Assembly: GCA_046154695.1 (NCBI GenBank)
Contig: JBJXFI010000326.1
Coordinates: 1-14,596, forward strand
Origin: DALYLB01 sp046154695
Lineage (GTDB): Bacteria > Acidobacteriota > Blastocatellia > RBC074
DNA length: 14,596 nucleotides
Direction: 5' to 3'
The number at the start of each line of letters is the position of its first letter. Within the stretch, counting starts at the first letter, position 1. A program made the position numbers and the translations under genes. Under the pieces are notes generated by a model that saw nothing but the letters and a program-made list of their open reading frames with translations, was not told where the DNA came from and ran no database searches. This document shows positions 1 to 10,080 of the stretch, one piece after another.

Positions 1-3000
1 ACTGGCGGTCCCCGGCGACGGCGACAGCCATAATCCGATACCTCGTCAGGTTGTCGGGCAGCTTGAAATCGACGCGCGCGCGCCCTTCCGCATCGGTCGG
101 CAGCGCGGCGGCGAAGTTCGCGAGCGCGTTGAAATCGAGGCGCGCGCGAATCTCTCCGGACTCGACCGGCGTGGGTTCGGGCGCGGCCATCATCTGGGCC
201 ATCGGCGCCATTCGCTCCGCCGCCGAATTGTCCCTCATCGCCACCTGAGGGCCGCCCTGAGTCATCTTCATCGCGGCGCCCCCTCTGTTCAGCCCGGTGT
301 TGCCCCGGATCTGTTCCCGCATCGACGACCGGCTGAAATCGACAGAGGTCGCGAGTTGGACCTTTTCGCGCAGATGATGATTGGTGACGTCGTCGCCGCG
401 CGGGCTGTAGAACGTGTCGATCGGATCGAGAAGCTGATAATTCGACAACGCGAGCACGGCCTCATCGACGACGATCAGCGCGACTTCGCCGCCCGCCACG
501 GGTTTTCCATCCGCATCGCGAAGCCGGACATCGACGTGGGTTGCCGCGCCCGGTTCGGTCACCGGCTCGCGCGGCACGGCGGTGACCGAGAGCCGGCGCC
601 GCGTCGGCGGAATCGAGAGATTGATCGAGCCCGAGGCGAAGGCGGGCCGCTTCGGCAATCCGGCCTGCGGCTTTCCGGCCTCATCCTGCCGGACGGCCGC
701 ACCGGCAAGATCGACCTTCACGTAAACATTCGGCGTATACGCATCCTGGATCGGAATCTTCAGCGTGTGCGACGGCCCCTGGACCGTGAACCGTTCGCTT
801 GTGACCATTCCCGAACGGCTCAGCGTCATCACGCCTTCGGCCGGGTAGAACGGCGATTGCAGCAGCAGTTCCGCGGTCTCGCCGGGCGCATACTCCTTGC
901 GGGTGGGAATCAACTCGACCTTTTCCTGCGCGAGGTCGCGCTGCGGCGGCTGTTTGCCGCCCGCGACCCAGAGCGTCAGCTCGCTCTCGTTCGGCCGCTC
1001 GCGATCGTCGATCACGCGGGCGGTGACGCGATAGCGGCCTCCCTCGCTCGTCTGGAAGCGGCATTCGACCGCCTCGCCCGCCGATTTGACAATGCACTCC
1101 CGCGGGTTTCTCTCAACCTGCCGCCATTCGCCCTTCTCATACGCCCAGTCGAGCAGCACGGCGCGCATGCGGATCTCGCGATTGGCGAGCGCCTTGCCGT
1201 CGAGGTCCGTGACGATCGATTCGACGAGGAGCGGTTCTCCCTTTTGCACGAACAGTTTCGGGCTGCGCAGCCCGACATAGACCGCGGAAGGATGAACGAG
1301 CAGCGAGGCCCGCCCCGAGATGTTCTGGCGATTGACGTCCTGAACGTTCGCGTGGGCCGTGATGCTTGTGGGCTGCGGCGGATCGATCGAATCGAAATCG
1401 ATCCGCAGGCGATGGCTGCCCGAAGCGTCGGTCCGCCCCTGATACTGCTGGCTGCTGCTCCCCTGGGAGCCCGCATTGAAGTCCCACCACGGCCGCCATT
1501 TTCCGAAAGTGAAATCGCCGCGATTGGGCGGCGTATAGCTTGCGGCCGTCGCGACGACGTTCCAGTTGACCTCGGCATTCCCCAGCCCGCCGCCGGCGTA
1601 ATAGCCGGCCATGACATTCAGCGTCGCGTGATCGCCGACGAACCAGGGCCCCCCGCCGGCCTCCACCTTGACCTCGTATTCGGGGCGGCGAAACTCCTGC
1701 ACGACCAGCCGGTGCGTGTGCTCGCGCCCCTCGATGGCGGTTCCGCCATCCGCGCGCAGCGCCAGCCAGCACTGGCCGAGATTGATCGTCGGCGGCAGTT
1801 TGAGGGAGGCATCGAATCCGCCGAGCGCATTGAGCCGCGCCTCTCCCTTGAGAATCTCGTTCCCGCGCGGATCGCGAAGCACATAACTGATCGTCGTCGC
1901 CGCGCCCTGAAGCGCGCCGATATCGCCCATCGGCCCCGCGCCGACGCGGCGCAGCCATCCCTTGATGCGCGCCTCTTCCCCCGGGCGGTACATTCCCCGA
2001 TCATCGAAGACGTGCCAACGCAGCGAATCGCTCACGGGCCGCCGCGCCCACTGCGAATAGCCGCCGTTGTCCCACCAGCCGAAGTTCTCGGGCAGGATCG
2101 CCGTGTCGTTGCCCCTGCGCGCCAGCAGCACGCGCTTTCCGCCGCCCGTGGGCAGCGGCATTCGAGCGAGGCCGTCGGCGCCCGCCCGGACGTCGGGCCC
2201 GGCCTGCGCGAGATCCTTCTCGAATTTCATTGAGATCCGCACATCGTCGAGCGGCTTGCCGTCGCGAAGCGAGGATGCCCATCCGAGCAACCGCGCCGGA
2301 TCCGCGAACGCATCCAGGCCGATGCCCGTCGATTGAATCCAGATCCGAAGCGAGCGACGCTCCCAATCCCTCTGCCGCGGCTGCACGGCCTCGACGCTCA
2401 GAATGACGTGTCCCACACCGGCTGGAAGCGCGGGCTTCAAATCGATTCGCGTCTCGACCAGATCGTCCGGCTTGTTCGCAATCGAAATCACTTTCGAAGA
2501 GACCAGCCGGCCGATCGCCGGCATCGGCGAATCGCCCGATCCTGTACGATACCGCCCCTGCGCTTCCCGGCCCATGAAAGCCGCGAACTCGGACCAATGC
2601 TCCACGGTGGCGGCATACAGCGCGATCCTCAACTGCGAATGGTTGACGGTGAAGATCGAAAAGCCCGGCGGGGCATACGGATCGAGAACCGTCATCTCCT
2701 CGGCGGCAGCCCCCAGGTTCGGAGCCGCCGAAGCGACATTGAAAGCCACGGTTCGGCTCGTTCCCATCGTCTGGCCGAAAACGTCCTTGATCGCCGCGTC
2801 GACCGTCACGCGATAGGTCGTGCGGCCGCGCGTCGCGCCCTGGATCTGAACCATATTGCCGAAATTGGTGATCCTGACGCCGGGGATCTCCGGCTCGACG
2901 CGAATCCTGCCCGGATCGAAGTCCGCCGGATCGAGCGCGTTGTTGAACTGCAGCGACCATGGCCATCCGGGCTCACAGGGGACCCCTCTTCCGCCGCATT

Positions 3001-4090
3001 CGTGGCGGGTCAGCTCCAGGGGATGGTAGGTATGGAACGCGAAGGTCTGCGGCGACGCCGTGGCGCGCGGCCCTTCGGCCGACGGCAGGCCGCGATCGAG
3101 CGTCACAACATAATTCATCGCCGCGCCGAGCGGGCGCTCGGCGTCTTCCCCCTGGGCGCGAAAGGCGATCCAGCACCCGTCGTTCGCCCGGCTCTTCATC
3201 CCGCGAACGGCCGGATCGGATTCGATCTCCTTCGCCGTCGCGAGCCGAAGGGTTGTCTTGCGGCCCCCGCCCTCCAGCCGAATCGACTTGAGCGCGACCG
3301 CCGATTCGATGCGCTGATCGAACTCCACGAAAAAGACGGGATTGCGCGAATGCGGCCCGTCGGTCGGATAACTCGAAGTGACTCGCGGCGGAGGCGTGGC
3401 GAACGTCCATCGTTTCGCGGCGCCAAGCGTCCCGCCCGTCGCCGACTTCGTTCCCGCGGGGATCTCCGCGGTGTAGCTCGACGCCATCGGGAACCGGCCC
3501 ACCGGCTCGAAGAGCAGCGTCTTCGTCCCGACCCATCGCCAACGCCCCGCGGGCTGCGGCGTCAATTTGACTGGAACCGAAGCGGCCGCCAGATCGGCGA
3601 TCGCGGTGACCGGAACCATCGGCTGCGAAAACGTGATGCTCAGATGCGGCGCCAGCGGAACCTCTCCCTCCGGCGCGAATCGCAGAACCTCGAGCGGGCC
3701 TGCGGCAACCTCCCCCGGGCCGCCGGACGCACTTGCCGGCGGAAACGATTCGTTAATCGTCTGTCCCGTGCGCGGCGGCGGCAGGGAGCGATCCCGCAGC
3801 GCGAACTCCTTCTCATCCTCGCCCTCGGTCCTGATCGGCGGCAGCCGCCGCAGCAGGCTCGCCGCGGCCTCATCCGAGATCCCCTCGGCGCGCGGCGCGG
3901 CAATCGCGGGCGCGGGCGTGGCCGATTCCGCCGCTCCCTCGCTCAGCCGAAACACCAATCCCGATGGCTGCGCATCCCCCGCGATCATCATCCCCCTCCG
4001 CTGTCCGCTCGCGCCCGATTGCATGAGAAACGGAGCAATCAACGCCGCAAAAAAAAGCCAGCTCCACGATCGGTTCGTACGACGATTCAT
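1..4090 (-). CDS. Alpha-2-macroglobulin family protein, secreted (partial, C-terminal part beyond left edge)
   Basis: One minus-strand frame stays open from ATG 4090-4088 to the left edge (1363 codons). The start has a strong site, GGGGAGG four bases upstream. The N-terminus (MNRRTNRSWSW, then LFFAALIAPFLMQSGASG) is a Sec signal with no lipobox cysteine, so export without a lipid anchor is expected. Family landmarks in order: SITFSQPMVPV near residue 150; TRGRTTYRVTVD and DVFGQTMG near 415-430; WIQSTGIGLDAFADP near 585; DDRGMYRPGEEARIKGWLR near 695-713 (MG2-type); EFRRPEYEV near 800; PTRKEYAPGETAELLLQ near 1065 (bait-region-type domain); VDEAVLALSNYQLLDPIDTF near 1207; LPDNLTRYRIMAVAVAGDRQ at the cut end. 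Bacterial homologues are thought to trap proteases in the periplasm, some through a thioester. Here that domain would lie outside the window, so thioester status is unknown. Long open frames on the opposite strand are GC shadows. Confidence 0.94.
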   Translation of the reverse strand, partial: MNRRTNRSWSWLFFAALIAPFLMQSGASGQRRGMMIAGDAQPSGLVFRLSEGAAESATPAPAIAAPRAEGISDEAAASLLRRLPPIRTEGEDEKEFALRDRSLPPPRTGQTINESFPPASASGGPGEVAAGPLEVLRFAPEGEVPLAPHLSITFSQPMVPVTAIADLAAASVPVKLTPQPAGRWRWVGTKTLLFEPVGRFPMASSYTAEIPAGTKSATGGTLGAAKRWTFATPPPRVTSSYPTDGPHSRNPVFFVEFDQRIESAVALKSIRLEGGGRKTTLRLATAKEIESDPAVRGMKSRANDGCWIAFRAQGEDAERPLGAAMNYVVTLDRGLPSAEGPRATASPQTFAFHTYHPLELTRHECGGRGVPCEPGWPWSLQFNNALDPADFDPGRIRVEPEIPGVRITNFGNMVQIQGATRGRTTYRVTVDAAIKDVFGQTMGTSRTVAFNVASAAPNLGAAAEEMTVLDPYAPPGFSIFTVNHSQLRIALYAATVEHWSEFAAFMGREAQGRYRTGSGDSPMPAIGRLVSSKVISIANKPDDLVETRIDLKPALPAGVGHVILSVEAVQPRQRDWERRSLRIWIQSTGIGLDAFADPARLLGWASSLRDGKPLDDVRISMKFEKDLAQAGPDVRAGADGLARMPLPTGGGKRVLLARRGNDTAILPENFGWWDNGGYSQWARRPVSDSLRWHVFDDRGMYRPGEEARIKGWLRRVGAGPMGDIGALQGAATTISYVLRDPRGNEILKGEARLNALGGFDASLKLPPTINLGQCWLALRADGGTAIEGREHTHRLVVQEFRRPEYEVKVEAGGGPWFVGDHATLNVMAGYYAGGGLGNAEVNWNVVATAASYTPPNRGDFTFGKWRPWWDFNAGSQGSSSQQYQGRTDASGSHRLRIDFDSIDPPQPTSITAHANVQDVNRQNISGRASLLVHPSAVYVGLRSPKLFVQKGEPLLVESIVTDLDGKALANREIRMRAVLLDWAYEKGEWRQVERNPRECIVKSAGEAVECRFQTSEGGRYRVTARVIDDRERPNESELTLWVAGGKQPPQRDLAQEKVELIPTRKEYAPGETAELLLQSPFYPAEGVMTLSRSGMVTSERFTVQGPSHTLKIPIQDAYTPNVYVKVDLAGAAVRQDEAGKPQAGLPKRPAFASGSINLSIPPTRRRLSVTAVPREPVTEPGAATHVDVRLRDADGKPVAGGEVALIVVDEAVLALSNYQLLDPIDTFYSPRGDDVTNHHLREKVQLATSVDFSRSSMREQIRGNTGLNRGGAAMKMTQGGPQVAMRDNSAAERMAPMAQMMAAPEPTPVESGEIRARLDFNALANFAAALPTDAEGRARVDFKLPDNLTRYRIMAVAVAGDRQ

Positions 4091-4261
4091 CTTGCCTCCC
4101 CGTTCAACAGGAAACGCCCTTCCAGGCAAAGTTGACGACGGGGGGAAACTACCCGGTGAATGCGTATTCCGTTCCCGCCACAATCAATTGAACGCCCCGC
4201 TCCCATTTTGTTGCCATTATTTTCTTTCCGCGGCCGCACTGTCTTGGCTATCATAGCCCCT
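4091..4261. promoter_or_regulatory. Divergent intergenic region between macroglobulin and CinA-like genes
   Basis: This 171-base gap separates two divergent starts, so promoters for both genes should lie here. I see the strong Shine-Dalgarno of the minus-strand gene at 4095-4101. On the plus side an AT-richer stretch (about 4205-4225) precedes TATCAT at 4249-4254, only seven bases before the CinA ATG, with no clear -35 box at 17 bases. No confident sigma-70 pair, operator palindrome or riboswitch fold stands out on either strand. Confidence 0.4.
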
Positions 4262-4993
4262 ATGAGTGAATCCACGGCAGCAATTCTGGTAATCGGCGAT
4301 GAGATTCTGAGCGGGAAGACCCAGGATCAGAACGCGCGCCTGTTGATCGGCGAGCTGCGCGAACTGGGCGTCTCGCTCAAATCCATCCGGATCATTCCGG
4401 ATGAGATCGAGGAGGTCGCCAGATGCGTGCGGGAGCTTTCGGAGCGCTTCGATCACGTCTTCACCTCGGGCGGCGTGGGACCGACGCATGACGATGTGAC
4501 GATCCTCGGCATCGCGCAGGCGTTCGGGGCGCCGATCGTCCGGCATCCGGAGCTGGCATCGCGGCTGCGCGCCTATTTCGGCGAGAATGCCGATGAATCG
4601 AAGATGCGCATGGCCGACGTTCCGGAAGGCGCGTCGCTGATCGAATCCAACGACATGCGATGGCCGCTGCTGGTTTGCCGCAACGTCTATATCCTGCCCG
4701 GCGTGCCGGAATTGTTTCGCAAGAAGTTCCTGACGATTCGCGAACGATTTCGCGCCGCGCCCTTCCACGCCCGCGCCATCTTCACGATGGAGGAGGAGTT
4801 CGACATCGCGGGAAGCCTCTCCACTGTGGTCGACGCCCATCCGCTGGTCGCCATCGGCTCCTATCCCAATTTCTCGACGCCGGAATACCGCGTCAAACTC
4901 ACGCTCGAATCGAAGGACGGCCCCGCCCTCAAGGCCGCGCATCAGGCCCTGCTCGCCATTCTCGATCCCGACAAACTCGTGCGCAGCGAGTGA
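4262..4993 (+). CDS. CinA N-terminal domain / molybdopterin-binding (MoCF_biosynth) protein
   Basis: This 243-residue protein is a stand-alone MoCF_biosynth domain, the fold shared by MoaB/MogA-type proteins and the N-terminal half of CinA. Visible signatures are IGDEILSGKTQDQN at residues 11-24 and the nucleotide/pterin-loop motif SGGVGPTHDD at 69-78. LLVCRNVYILPGVPELFRKKF follows in the second half. Full-length CinA (about 410 residues) also has a C-terminal nicotinamide-nucleotide amidase domain, which is absent here; the protein ends at LDPDKLVRSE. Family annotations include competence/damage-inducible protein A and ADP-ribose or FAD pyrophosphatase-like activity, so the exact reaction is not fixed by sequence. 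ATG 4262 is chosen because similarity begins at MSESTAAILVIGDE; an in-frame start at 4160 would prepend unrelated intergenic sequence. The Shine-Dalgarno is poor. A repeat element follows directly after the stop. Confidence 0.92.
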   Translation: MSESTAAILVIGDEILSGKTQDQNARLLIGELRELGVSLKSIRIIPDEIEEVARCVRELSERFDHVFTSGGVGPTHDDVTILGIAQAFGAPIVRHPELASRLRAYFGENADESKMRMADVPEGASLIESNDMRWPLLVCRNVYILPGVPELFRKKFLTIRERFRAAPFHARAIFTMEEEFDIAGSLSTVVDAHPLVAIGSYPNFSTPEYRVKLTLESKDGPALKAAHQALLAILDPDKLVRSE

Positions 4994-5002
4994 GTGCGCC
5001 CT

Positions 5003-5075
5003 CGTTCGGAGTTCCGCGTTTACGCGGCAAATAGGAATATCGGATATTGGCCGCCTGAAGGCGGAACTCCAAACG
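5003..5075. repeat. REP-like inverted repeat, copy A (with compensatory change)
   Basis: The outer arms are CGTTCGGAGTTCCGC (5003-5017) and GCGGAACTCCAAACG (5061-5075), inverted complements with one mismatch. Each arm carries its own small hairpin: CCGCG-TTTA-CGCGG at 5014-5027 and CCGCC-TGAA-GGCGG at 5051-5064. Relative to the other copies the left hairpin has a paired C-to-G and G-to-C exchange (5018 and 5023) that keeps the stem. It lies ten bases after the CinA-like stop and ends just before the probable hisS promoter. The ten bases CGCCCTCGTT at its left boundary recur at copy C. Confidence 0.9.
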
Positions 5076-5078
5076 GTA

Positions 5079-5087
5079 TGCTACAAT
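5079..5087 (+). promoter_or_regulatory. Possible extended -10 promoter of hisS
   Basis: TGC followed by TACAAT (5079-5087) matches an extended -10 element (TGn then a near-consensus hexamer). No recognisable -35 exists 17 bases upstream because that place is occupied by the right hairpin of repeat copy A. A start site near 5094 would give a leader of about 40 bases. Based on motif reading only. Confidence 0.4.
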
Positions 5088-5093
5088 TCGCGA

Positions 5094-5112
5094 CTCGATC
5101 CGGAGGGTCGAG
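5094..5112 (+). other. Short hairpin in the hisS leader
   Basis: CTCGATCC and GGGTCGAG can pair over eight positions (one T-G wobble) around a three-base loop. The structure ends 23 bases before the hisS ATG. No T-rich tract follows, so it is not an intrinsic terminator. It is too short for a T-box. A role in RNA stability or translation is possible, but chance folding in GC-rich DNA is equally plausible. Confidence 0.35.
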
Positions 5113-5135
5113 CACACCCACGTTAAGCAGGAACC

Positions 5136-6419
5136 ATGATTCAAACGGTACGAGGAACCCGAGATATTCTGCCGGCGGACATGCCGCTCTGGCACCGAGT
5201 CGAAGACGTGGCGCGCGAGGCATTCCGCCGCTACGGATACCAGGAGATACGAACGCCGATCTTCGAGAAGACGGAGCTCTTTGCGCGCGGCGTCGGCGAG
5301 GCGACCGACATCGTGCACAAGGAGATGTACACCTTCATCGATCGCGCCCGCGCCGACAGCGAGGGCGAGTCGCTGACGCTGCGGCCCGAAAACACGGCGC
5401 CGGTTATCCGGGCCTATTCCCAGCACAATATGTTCGCCGACAAGTCGCCCGGCGAGCTGACCCGGCTCTATTACATCGGCCCGATGTTCCGCCGAGAGCG
5501 GCCGCAGGCAGGGCGCTACCGGCAGTTCTATCAGATCGGCGCCGAGGTAATGGGATCGAGCGATGACCCGGCCATCGAGGCCGAGGTGATCGAGATGCTC
5601 GATTGGTTTCTGAACGAGATGAAGATCACGAACACGACGCTGCTCATCAATTCCGTCGGCGACGCCGTGATGCGGGCTGAGTATATCGAGACGCTGCGGG
5701 AAGCCATCCTGCCAAACCTCGACCGGCTCTGCGGGGACTGCCATCACCGGTACGAGACCAATGCGCTGCGTGTCTTCGATTGCAAGATCGCGAGCTGCCA
5801 GGCGGTGATCGCGACTTTGCCGACGATCACCGAGTCGCTCGACGAGGCTTCGCGCGCCCACTTCGAACAGTTCAAGGCGCATCTCGACGCGCGCGGAATC
5901 GCCTATACGGTCAATCCGCGAATGGTGCGCGGGTTGGACTATTACACGCGCACGGCCTTCGAGATTCTGGGCCACGACGGCCTCGGAGCACAGAACACGA
6001 TCGTCGGCGGCGGCCGGTACGACGGGCTCTCCGAGACGATCGGCGGCCCGCCGGCCAAGGGATTCGGATTCGCCTTCGGGCTGGACCGCATGGTCATGTC
6101 GATCCCCGAGGCCGAGGCCGCGCGGCTGCGCGCCTCGAACAATTCCGATCTCTTCATCGTCTTCCTGGGCGAAGCGGCGCGCGATCATTCCCTTCACGTC
6201 GCGCGCAGGCTCCGCGCGGCCGGACTGTCCGTCCTCATCGAATTCGAGGATCGCAAGATGAAGAAGGCCATGACCGCCGCGGCAAAATCCGGCGCGCGAT
6301 ACGCGCTGATCATCGGCGACAACGAGGTCGCAAGCGGCCGCTACGGCCTGAAGAATCTCGCCACCGGCGAGCAGGAGATGCTCGCCGTGCCGGAGATCCT
6401 GGCGAAGCTGGCGCCCTGA
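5136..6419 (+). CDS. hisS: Histidyl-tRNA synthetase
   Basis: A full-length 427-residue class II synthetase that charges tRNA-His with histidine in the cytoplasm. The N-terminus has the usual VRGTRDILP (5-13). Motif 2 is PMFRRERPQAGRYRQFYQ (116-133). The histidine-specific HisA region is VRGLDYYTRTAFE (264-276), followed by GGGRYDGL (291-298). Motif 3 is GFGFAFGLDRM (309-319). The C-terminal anticodon-binding domain occupies roughly 335-427. Four cysteines in the insertion domain (C199, C202, C216, C221) are spaced like a zinc knuckle. The ATG at 5136 gives the standard N-terminus; the Shine-Dalgarno AGGA at 5129-5132 is weak and close. The gene is bracketed by inverted-repeat copies A and B. 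It is not obviously operonic with the propeller genes, since 248 bases separate them. Confidence 0.99.
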   Translation: MIQTVRGTRDILPADMPLWHRVEDVAREAFRRYGYQEIRTPIFEKTELFARGVGEATDIVHKEMYTFIDRARADSEGESLTLRPENTAPVIRAYSQHNMFADKSPGELTRLYYIGPMFRRERPQAGRYRQFYQIGAEVMGSSDDPAIEAEVIEMLDWFLNEMKITNTTLLINSVGDAVMRAEYIETLREAILPNLDRLCGDCHHRYETNALRVFDCKIASCQAVIATLPTITESLDEASRAHFEQFKAHLDARGIAYTVNPRMVRGLDYYTRTAFEILGHDGLGAQNTIVGGGRYDGLSETIGGPPAKGFGFAFGLDRMVMSIPEAEAARLRASNNSDLFIVFLGEAARDHSLHVARRLRAAGLSVLIEFEDRKMKKAMTAAAKSGARYALIIGDNEVASGRYGLKNLATGEQEMLAVPEILAKLAP

Positions 6420-6426
6420 AGAAGCC

Positions 6427-6497
6427 CGTTCGGAGTTCCGCCTTCAGGCGGTCTGCTGTGGCGAAAAGCCCGCCGCCTGAAGGCGGAACTCCGAACG
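6427..6497. repeat. REP-like inverted repeat, copy B (perfect arms)
   Basis: Two 25-base arms, 6427-6451 and 6473-6497, are exact reverse complements separated by 21 bases. The left arm reads CGTTCGGAGTTCC, then the CCGCC-TTCA-GGCGG hairpin, sharing its CC. The element begins eight bases after the hisS stop. The right arm is followed by GGTTTTCC, so the transcript could fold into a very stable stem with a short U run and may act as a hisS terminator, although the T tract is weak. It is the best-preserved copy here. Confidence 0.93.
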
Positions 6498-6667
6498 GTT
6501 TTCCTGGAATATCGTTACAAAAACCTGGAATCGCGGAATTACCCAGTGCGAAACCCGCTACCTCGCCCACCTCCATCCACAGATTGGATGAACAGAATGA
6601 GGGGGAATCGCGTATCATTGACGAAAGCGAAAGCAACAAGAATCAGTCCACCTGGAGGAAAGAATTC

Positions 6668-8041
<1,374 letters not shown>

Positions 8042-8150
8042 CGGGCCGAGAAAGAAATCCAAGATGATTCCGAAGTTCGAACTGTAGCATTTGCGCATTG
8101 ACCGCCTGACCAGGATCCCATCCCGCGCATTTTCAAACAGGAGCCATTGA

Positions 8151-9539
<1,389 letters not shown>

Positions 9540-9541
9540 GC

Positions 9542-10030
9542 ATGCGAAGTGGAATTCTCTTGACCTGCGCGGCCCTTCTGCTGGCCTGCGCGACTGGATT
9601 CGCTCAGCAGAAGGCGAGCTTCACCGGAACCTGGACGCTCGACAAGGAGAAGAGCTTCAGCAACGGCCCGCAGTTCGAACAGACCCTGACGATCCAGCAG
9701 AACGGGGATCATCTGAAAATGCATGCCAAACAGAAGACTCCGCGCGGCGAGGTGACCATCGACGAGGAGTTTTCGCTCGACGGAAAAGCGGGCGAATTCA
9801 CTCCCCAGGGCGCCGCGCCCAATTCAACGGGCAGGCGCAAGGCAATCTGGCTCGGGAGCGGGCGCACCATTCTCGTCGAAGACGAGATCAGCGTCGACGG
9901 CAAGGTCTCTCGCAACGTCGCGCGAAAGATGAGCCTTTCCGCCGACGGCAGGACGATGACCGTCGATATCTTCCTCGACGACAATCGGGGCTCGTTCGAA
10001 TTGAAACGGGTCTACAACAAAGCGATGTAA
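9542..10030 (+). CDS. Small secreted lipocalin-like protein of unknown function
   Basis: This 162-residue protein starts two bases after the stop of propeller gene 2. The N-terminus MRSGILLTCAALLLACATGFAQQ is a signal sequence. Signal peptidase I could cut after GFA (A21), while LLAC at 13-16 is a marginal lipobox, so lipidation cannot be excluded. The mature part begins FTGTWTLDKEKS and continues with alternating beta-type segments: FEQTLTIQQNGDHLKM, ILVEDEISVDGKVSRNV, KMSLSADGRTMTVDIFL, ending FELKRVYNKAM. This pattern is common in small secreted acidobacterial proteins loosely described as lipocalin-like. No catalytic motif is visible. Its place between two propeller genes suggests a shared envelope role, but its ligand is not known. 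Confidence 0.85.
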   Translation: MRSGILLTCAALLLACATGFAQQKASFTGTWTLDKEKSFSNGPQFEQTLTIQQNGDHLKMHAKQKTPRGEVTIDEEFSLDGKAGEFTPQGAAPNSTGRRKAIWLGSGRTILVEDEISVDGKVSRNVARKMSLSADGRTMTVDIFLDDNRGSFELKRVYNKAM

Positions 10031-10036
10031 TTCGCC

Positions 10037-10058
10037 CTCGTTTGGAGTTCCGAACGAG
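10037..10058. repeat. REP-like element, copy C: collapsed remnant
   Basis: CTCGTTTGGA-GT-TCCGAACGAG forms a 22-base near-perfect palindrome (ten-base arms, one T-G wobble). It looks like the two outer ends of the element family joined directly, with both inner hairpins and the spacer deleted. It shares CGCCCTCGTT with the left border of copy A. It lies between the small protein stop (10030) and the Shine-Dalgarno of propeller gene 3. Confidence 0.7.
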
Positions 10059-10070
10059 CGCCCTTCCACT

Positions 10071-10075
10071 GGAGG
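10071..10075 (+). promoter_or_regulatory. Shine-Dalgarno deciding the start of propeller gene 3
   Basis: GGAGG five bases before ATG 10081. An upstream in-frame TTG at 10042 falls inside repeat remnant C and would put a charged stretch before the signal peptide, so ATG 10081 is preferred. Confidence 0.8.
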
Positions 10076-10080
10076 TCAGG

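Noticed and set aside
356..2233. Long plus-strand open frame (625 codons)
   Set aside because: It is antisense to the macroglobulin gene. The predicted product is Arg/Asp-rich with no family pattern, whereas the minus frame gives clear alpha-2-macroglobulin motifs throughout.
2333..4135. Long plus-strand open frame (600 codons)
   Set aside because: Same reason: an arginine-rich shadow of the macroglobulin coding strand, extending past that gene's signal peptide and ribosome-binding site.
5094..5112. T-box or ribosomal-protein-like leader controlling hisS
   Set aside because: The leader is far too short, lacks a specifier loop and T-box sequence, and has no terminator T run. Only the small hairpin was kept as a low-confidence feature.
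4929..6197. Minus-strand open frame (422 codons) across hisS
   Set aside because: It overlaps hisS fully and crosses repeat copy A. No recognisable motif is present.
6584..6618. TTGGAT and TATCAT as a promoter for propeller gene 1
   Set aside because: The spacing is 23 bases, too long for a normal sigma-70 promoter.
8102..8109. CCGCCTGA upstream of propeller gene 2 as a fifth repeat copy
   Set aside because: Only eight bases match, with no hairpin partner or GGAACTCC terminus. Likely chance.
8098..8126. TTGACC at 8098-8103 as a -35 box for propeller gene 2
   Set aside because: No acceptable -10 hexamer lies 16-18 bases downstream.
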